From: Thermomonas haemolytica
GTDB lineage: Bacteria > Pseudomonadota > Gammaproteobacteria > Xanthomonadales > Xanthomonadaceae
Direction of reading: 5' to 3'
Assembly: GCF_004346265.1 (NCBI RefSeq)
Contig: NZ_SMAP01000010.1
Span: forward strand, 1 to 64,000
DNA length: 64,000 bases
Shown here: in pieces, positions 59,497 to 64,000 of the stretch
How the letters are laid out: each line of letters starts with the position of its first letter
Position numbering within the stretch: the first letter of the stretch is position 1
Program-made: the position numbers and the translations under genes
The notes under the pieces: generated by a model
Databases searched by the model: none
Told to the model about the DNA's origin: nothing
What the model saw: only the letters and a program-made list of their open reading frames with translations

Positions 59497-61438
59497 GCCC
59501 GTGCGCTCGCCGCCGATGCCACCGGCCAGCCTGCTGCAGGTGCGGGTGGCGGCGCTGGCCTGCCTGCTGCCGCTGCTGCTGCAGCTGCCGCTGGCGCTCG
59601 CGCTGGGGTTCGGCATCGGCAGCGTGGCGGTGGTCGCGGCGTCCTGGCGGCAGCCGCTGCCGGCGGTGCTGCGCTGGCTGCTGGGCGGCACCGCGCTGCT
59701 GGCGGTGGCCGCGGTGATGCCGGGGATCGGACGCGATACCGCCTGTGCGCTGCTGGCGGGGATGCTGGCACTGAAGCCGGCGGAAACCTTCAGCCTGCGC
59801 GACGGCCGCAGCCTGCTCGGGTTCGCCCTGTTCGCGCCGTTCGCCACCTTCCTGCTGGACCAGGGTCCGCTGAGCCTGCTGCTGGCGCTGGCCGGGGTGC
59901 TGCTGGCGCTGCTGGCGTTGCAGCAGTTGGCCGCCGACGAGGGCGGGCTGCCGCCGCGCGCGCCGCGGCAGGCGCTGTCCGGGGTGCTGCGGCTGGTCGC
60001 ACTGGGGCTGCCGCTGGCGCTGGCGGCGTTCTGGCTGTTCCCGCGCCTGCCCACTCCGCTGTGGGGGCTGCCGCAGCGCAATGTCGCCGTGCCGGGGCTG
60101 TCGGACACGATGACCCCGGGCCAGATGTTCGAAATGCTGCTGGACGACAGTCCAGCCGCGCGCGTGCAATTCATCGGGCCGGCGCCACCGCCGCCGCTGT
60201 ACTGGCGCGGCCCGGTGCTGTGGGATTTCGATGGCCGTACCTGGCGCCAGGCGCGTGACCTGCTGGCGCTGCCACCAGCGCCGGTGCAGGCGAGCGGGCC
60301 ATCCTGGGACTACCAGCTGGATCTCGAACCCACCGAGGACCGGCAGTTGGTCGCACTGGATCTTCCGCTGCAATTGCCGGAGGACGCGCGCCTCGACCAC
60401 GACCTCAGCCCGCAGGCGCAGGCGCCGCAGTACAACGTTTCGCGCTGGCGGATGCGCTCGGCCGCGGCCGCGGCGTTCGAGCCGAACCTGCCCCCGGCGT
60501 TGCGCGCGCGCGCGCTGGCGCTGCCCGCCGGCTACAACCCGCGCACCCTGGCGCTGGGGCGGCAGTGGCGGCGCGAGGCCGGATACGACGCCCAGGGCCG
60601 CACCGATGCCGCCATCGCCGAACGCGCGCTGGCGATGATCCGGCGCGATTTCGCCTACACCCTGAACGTGCCGCCGGCCGGGCGCAACGAGGTGGACGAT
60701 TTCCTGTTCGACCGCCGCGCAGGCTATTGCGAGCACTTCAGCTCGGCCTTCGTGGTGCTGATGCGCGCCGCCGGGGTGCCGGCGCGGGTGGTGACCGGCT
60801 ATGCCGGGGCTTACCGCAACCCGGTCGGCAACTACTGGCTGGTGCGCAAGTCCGATGCCCACGCTTGGGCGGAAATCTGGTTGCCGGCACGCGGCTGGGT
60901 GCGGGTGGACCCCACTGCGGCGGTGGCGCCGGAACGGGTGTACGACACCCTCGCCGACCGCCGTCCCGGCCGCATCGCCGGCTTCGACGGCCTGGTGCCG
61001 ATGTTCGACGCCGCCGACTGGCTGCGCCGCGGCTGGAACGACTTCGTGCTGGGCTTCAACGCGCAGCGCCAGCAGGCCCTGCTGAAGCCGCTGGGCCTGG
61101 CGCGGCTGGGGGCGTCCGGGCTGGCGGCGCTGTTCGCGATGGCCGCGCTGCTGGCGCTGGGTTGGATGGCGTGGCGGATCGCGCGCGGCGAGCGCACGCG
61201 CGACCCGCTGCTGCGCGCCTGGCACGCGCTGGAGGCACGCTACCGCCGGCGCGGGCTGGGGCGCGCGCCGCACGAGCCGGCGCAGGCCTGGGCCGCGCGG
61301 GTCGGTGCGGACGTGCCCCGCGCCGGCGCTCCGCTGGCGAGCCTGGCGCGGCGCTTCTCGGATGCCCGCTATGGCGCACCCGCCACGCCCGCGGCGCTGC
61401 GCGCGCTGCTGCGCGACCTGCGCCGGCACCGGCCCTGA
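59489..61438 (+). CDS. TgpA-like membrane transglutaminase (DUF3488)
   Basis: This 649-residue protein has an N-terminal block of five or six membrane helices (residues 15-150 and 165-185) and a periplasmic transglutaminase-like domain. Its triad is Cys414 (GYCEHFSSAF), His458 (DAHAWAEI) and Asp474 (VRVDPT). A final membrane helix (about 553-575) and a cytoplasmic DUF4129 tail follow. The start overlaps the DUF58 stop by 8 nt (ATGCCTGA). Relatives such as TgpA of Pseudomonas act in envelope biogenesis; the substrate here is unknown. Confidence 0.92.
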   Translation: MPEPVRSPPMPPASLLQVRVAALACLLPLLLQLPLALALGFGIGSVAVVAASWRQPLPAVLRWLLGGTALLAVAAVMPGIGRDTACALLAGMLALKPAETFSLRDGRSLLGFALFAPFATFLLDQGPLSLLLALAGVLLALLALQQLAADEGGLPPRAPRQALSGVLRLVALGLPLALAAFWLFPRLPTPLWGLPQRNVAVPGLSDTMTPGQMFEMLLDDSPAARVQFIGPAPPPPLYWRGPVLWDFDGRTWRQARDLLALPPAPVQASGPSWDYQLDLEPTEDRQLVALDLPLQLPEDARLDHDLSPQAQAPQYNVSRWRMRSAAAAAFEPNLPPALRARALALPAGYNPRTLALGRQWRREAGYDAQGRTDAAIAERALAMIRRDFAYTLNVPPAGRNEVDDFLFDRRAGYCEHFSSAFVVLMRAAGVPARVVTGYAGAYRNPVGNYWLVRKSDAHAWAEIWLPARGWVRVDPTAAVAPERVYDTLADRRPGRIAGFDGLVPMFDAADWLRRGWNDFVLGFNAQRQQALLKPLGLARLGASGLAALFAMAALLALGWMAWRIARGERTRDPLLRAWHALEARYRRRGLGRAPHEPAQAWAARVGADVPRAGAPLASLARRFSDARYGAPATPAALRALLRDLRRHRP

Positions 61439-61609
61439 GCCGGCGGCCCGGACGCGCCTGCTATGATGCCGGCGCGCCGCGGCGCGACCCATGGACACGC
61501 CTTCCTGCCCATCGCCGCAACACCCGCCCCCCGCCCCTGACGCTGCGGCCGCGCGCCGCATGCCGGGCCATTCCGTCCCCCTTCCCTCCTCCGCACCCGG
61601 TGGCCACCC

Positions 61610-62920
61610 GTGCTGGAACTGCTGCTGATCGTCCTCGCCCTGATCCTGCTGAACGGCTTCTTCGCGCTGTCAGAGATGGCGGTGGTGACCTCGCGCAAGG
61701 CGCGGCTGAAGCAGCAGGCGCTGGCCAGCCGGCGCGCACAGCGCGCGCTGGACCTGGCCGAGCGCCCGGAGCAGTTCCTGTCCACCGTGCAGGTGGGCCT
61801 GACCCTGATCACCATCCTCACCGGCATGCTCGGCGGCGAGGCGCTGGGCCAGCTGATCGGCCACTGGCTGGCGCTCAAGCTGCCGGCGCTCGGCGCCTCG
61901 GCCGCGCCGCTGGGCACGGTGCTGGCGGTCAGCCTGATCACCTACCTGAGCATCGTGCTCGGTGAACTGCTTCCCAAGCGGCTGGCGCTGCTGGCGCCGG
62001 AGCGGGTGGCGGCGGCGGTGGCGGTGCCGATGCACGCGCTCTCGCGCCTCGCCAGCCCGGCGGTGTGGCTGCTCAGCGCCACCGTGCGCGGCCTGCTGCG
62101 CCTGCTGCGGGTGGGCGGCGGCGACGGCTCGCGGGTCACCGAGGAGGAGATCCAGCTGCTGGTGAGCGAGGGCCACGAGCAGGGCGTGATCGACATCGAC
62201 GAGCGCAACATGCTCAACCGCGTGATGCGCCTGGGCGACCGCACCGCCGACAGCCTGATGACCCCGCGCACCAAGATCGCCTGGCTGGACGCCTCCGCCT
62301 CGCTGGCCGAGAACCTGGCGACGATGCGGGAGCACGAGTACTCGCGCTACCCGGTGTACCGCGGCAACGACAGCGACGTGGCCGGCATCCTCGAGGTCAA
62401 GAGCCTGCTGGATGCGCTCGGGCAGCCGTGCCCCGACCTGTTCCGCGCCCTGCGCCCGGCCCTGTTCGTGTCGGAATCGACCCAGGCCATGAAGCTGCTG
62501 GAGATCCTGCGCGAGGAGCAGCAGTCGCTGGCGCTGGTGGTGGACGAATACGGCGACATCCAGGGGCTGGTGACGGTCAGCGACATCGTGGACGCGGTGA
62601 TCGGGCGCCTGCAGTCGGGCGCCGAGGCCAGCCCCGGCGAGGCGCTGGTGGTGGCGCGCGAGGACGGCTCGCTGCTGGTGGACGGCGGCCTGCACGTGGA
62701 GGAGCTGCGCGAGCTCACCGGCGAGCGGCTGGCCGATGCCGACGAACTGGAATACCGCACCCTGGCCGGGCTGGTGATCGCCCGCTTCGGGCGCATCCCG
62801 CACGTGGGCGAGCATTTCCAGCAGGGCGCGTGGCGGATCGAGGTGGTGGACCTGGACGGCCCGCGCATCGACAAGCTGCTGCTGCAGAAGCTCGAGCCGC
62901 CCACCGCCGGCGAAGGCTGA
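61610..62920 (+). CDS. CNNM/CorC-family transporter-like hemolysin protein
   Basis: The 436-residue protein has an N-terminal DUF21/CNNM membrane domain (about residues 1-150, with NGFFALSEMAVVTSRKARL). Two CBS domains follow (MTPRTKIAWLDASAS to LVTVSDIVDAVIG, about 215-330), then a C-terminal CorC_HlyC domain. Members export or sense magnesium and cobalt. The start is GTG 61610, 171 nt after the transglutaminase gene, so it is probably a separate unit. A TATGAT box near 61462 could be its -10. Confidence 0.9.
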   Translation: MLELLLIVLALILLNGFFALSEMAVVTSRKARLKQQALASRRAQRALDLAERPEQFLSTVQVGLTLITILTGMLGGEALGQLIGHWLALKLPALGASAAPLGTVLAVSLITYLSIVLGELLPKRLALLAPERVAAAVAVPMHALSRLASPAVWLLSATVRGLLRLLRVGGGDGSRVTEEEIQLLVSEGHEQGVIDIDERNMLNRVMRLGDRTADSLMTPRTKIAWLDASASLAENLATMREHEYSRYPVYRGNDSDVAGILEVKSLLDALGQPCPDLFRALRPALFVSESTQAMKLLEILREEQQSLALVVDEYGDIQGLVTVSDIVDAVIGRLQSGAEASPGEALVVAREDGSLLVDGGLHVEELRELTGERLADADELEYRTLAGLVIARFGRIPHVGEHFQQGAWRIEVVDLDGPRIDKLLLQKLEPPTAGEG

Positions 62921-62968
62921 GGCGAAGCCGGGACCGCGCCCGAAGGCCGTGCCTGCGCCCGCGCGGGA

Positions 62969-64000
62969 TCAGCGCAGCAGGTCGAGGAAGGCCTGCGGCT
63001 CCAGCGGGTGCCCCAGCCAGTAGCCCTGCACCAGGTCGCAGTCGCGCTCGCGCAGCAGTTGGTACTGGCCCTGCCGTTCCACCCCTTCGGCCACCACCAC
63101 CACGCCCATCGAATGCGCCATCGCGATGATCGCGCTGGTCAGCGCCAGGTCGTCGGGGTCGCGCAGCAGGTCGGTGATGAAGCTGCGGTCGATCTTCAGC
63201 CCGTCCACCTGCACCCGACGCAGGTGGCTCAGGCTGGAATAGCCGGTGCCGAAATCGTCCAGCCACACCCGCACCCCGAGCTGGCGCAGCTTGCCCAGCA
63301 GCTCGGTGGCATAGGCCTCGTCGCTGATCACCGCGGTCTCGGTCAGCTCCAGGTGCAGCCGTTCCGGCGCCAGCCCGCTGCTGTCCAGCGCGTCGGCCAC
63401 CTGCTGCAGCAGCTCGCCGCTGCGCAACTGGCGCGCGGAGACGTTCACCGAGACGAACGGCGCCTCGCCCGCGTCCGCCGGCACCGGCCAGGTGGCCGCC
63501 TCGGTGCAGGCGGCCTGCAGCGCCATCAGCCCGATCGCCTCGATCAGGCCGCTCTGCTCGGCCACGTCCACGAACACCGACGGCGCCACCGCGCCGTATT
63601 CCGGGTGGTTCCAGCGCAGCAGCGCCTCCGCGCCCACCAGCACGCGGTCCTGGGTGCGGTAGATCGGCTGGTAGGCCATGCTGAGCTCGCCGCGCGTCCA
63701 CGCACCGCGCAGCTCCTGCTCCATCCGCACCCTGCGCTCCACCGCCTGGTCCATCGCGCGGCTGTAGAAGCGGTAGCAGTTCTTGCCCGCCACCTTGGCC
63801 TGGTACATCGCGATATCGCCATTCTTCATCAGCAGCGAGGCGGTGCTGGCATCGTCCGGGAAGATCGCCACCCCGACCGAACCGCCCAGCAGCACCTGCC
63901 GGCCGTGCAGCAGCATCGGCTCGCTGAGCGCCGTCACCAGCGCCTCGGCCAGGCGGATCGCCTTGCCGCGGATGCCGGAGTCGGGATCGGCCTCGCCCAG
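62969..64000 (-). CDS. GGDEF-EAL cyclic-di-GMP signalling protein, 5' part outside the window
   Basis: The 344 visible codons hold the C-terminal end of a GGDEF domain (GGSVGVAIFPDDAS, MYQAKVAGKNCYRFYS) and a complete EAL domain. The EAL domain retains the metal and catalytic residues: EALLRW, the Asn of VNVSARQ, LELTET, DDFGTGYSSL, LKID and AEGVE with VQGYWLG. It is thus likely an active c-di-GMP phosphodiesterase. The GGDEF active site and any sensor are beyond position 64000. It converges on the CNNM gene with a 48-nt gap. Confidence 0.9.
   Translation of the reverse strand: MGEADPDSGIRGKAIRLAEALVTALSEPMLLHGRQVLLGGSVGVAIFPDDASTASLLMKNGDIAMYQAKVAGKNCYRFYSRAMDQAVERRVRMEQELRGAWTRGELSMAYQPIYRTQDRVLVGAEALLRWNHPEYGAVAPSVFVDVAEQSGLIEAIGLMALQAACTEAATWPVPADAGEAPFVSVNVSARQLRSGELLQQVADALDSSGLAPERLHLELTETAVISDEAYATELLGKLRQLGVRVWLDDFGTGYSSLSHLRRVQVDGLKIDRSFITDLLRDPDDLALTSAIIAMAHSMGVVVVAEGVERQGQYQLLRERDCDLVQGYWLGHPLEPQAFLDLLR

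Overview
This window is about 64 kb of core chromosome from a high-GC gammaproteobacterium. Gene order, protein sequences and several lineage-typical arrangements point to the Xanthomonadaceae/Lysobacteraceae (Xanthomonas, Lysobacter, Luteimonas, Thermomonas and relatives); examples are rpoE-rseA-mucD with no rseB, rpmF followed directly by fabH with no plsX, and pilZ at the end of the fab/holB cluster. The genus cannot be fixed from the window. Almost every gene is a recognisable housekeeping gene. There is no prophage, CRISPR array, intact insertion sequence or defence island.

Layout, left to right. (1) 1-10.5 kb, minus strand: tRNA-Pro(GGG), a MerR-type regulator, ihfA, pheT, pheS, rplT, rpmI, infC, thrS, tRNA-Val(GAC), uvrB. 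This is the classical thrS-infC-rpmI-rplT-pheST-ihfA translation cluster. (2) 10.6-20.6 kb: a FimT/GspH pseudopilin gene and tRNA-Asn(GTT) on the plus strand, facing recC-recB-recD on the minus strand. (3) 20.7-27.1 kb, minus: amino-acid permease, miaA, hfq, hflX, hflK, hflC, DUF2065. (4) 27.2-32.6 kb: an AlkB-type alkane monooxygenase (plus), folP, ftsH and rlmE (minus), then yhbY and a DUF498 gene (plus). (5) 32.7-41.5 kb, minus: rpoE, rseA, mucD, lepA, lepB, DUF4845, rnc, era, recO. (6) 41.7-43.8 kb, plus: a FadB/FadJ-type beta-oxidation enzyme. (7) 43.8-54.9 kb, minus: yceD, rpmF, fabH, fabD, fabG, acpP, fabF, pabB, pabC, mltG, tmk, holB, pilZ. (8) 55-64 kb: a small membrane coiled-coil gene and maf (plus), a GT39-like glycosyltransferase (minus), MoxR-DUF58-transglutaminase and a CNNM/CorC protein (plus), and a GGDEF-EAL protein cut by the right edge (minus).

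How the genes work together: the left third supplies translation (two aminoacyl-tRNA synthetases, IF3, L20, L35, three tRNAs) and DNA repair (UvrB, RecBCD). The centre carries tRNA/sRNA and membrane-proteolysis functions (MiaA, Hfq, HflX, HflKC, FtsH), ribosome biogenesis (RlmE, YhbY, Era, RNase III) and the envelope-stress sigma factor with its periplasmic protease. The right third makes fatty acids and folate precursors and adds cell-wall and DNA-replication functions.

The most informative signals are regulatory and small-scale, and I did not find a new multi-gene system. They are: a probable AUC start codon for infC; a near-consensus promoter whose -10 box swallows the first possible yceD start and predicts an almost leaderless mRNA; a strong terminator between rpmF and fabH exactly where plsX usually sits; a RpoE-type promoter in front of rpoE; an 18-bp perfect inverted repeat abutting the probable TTG start of pabC; and a PabB whose PIKGT motif reads PIAGT.
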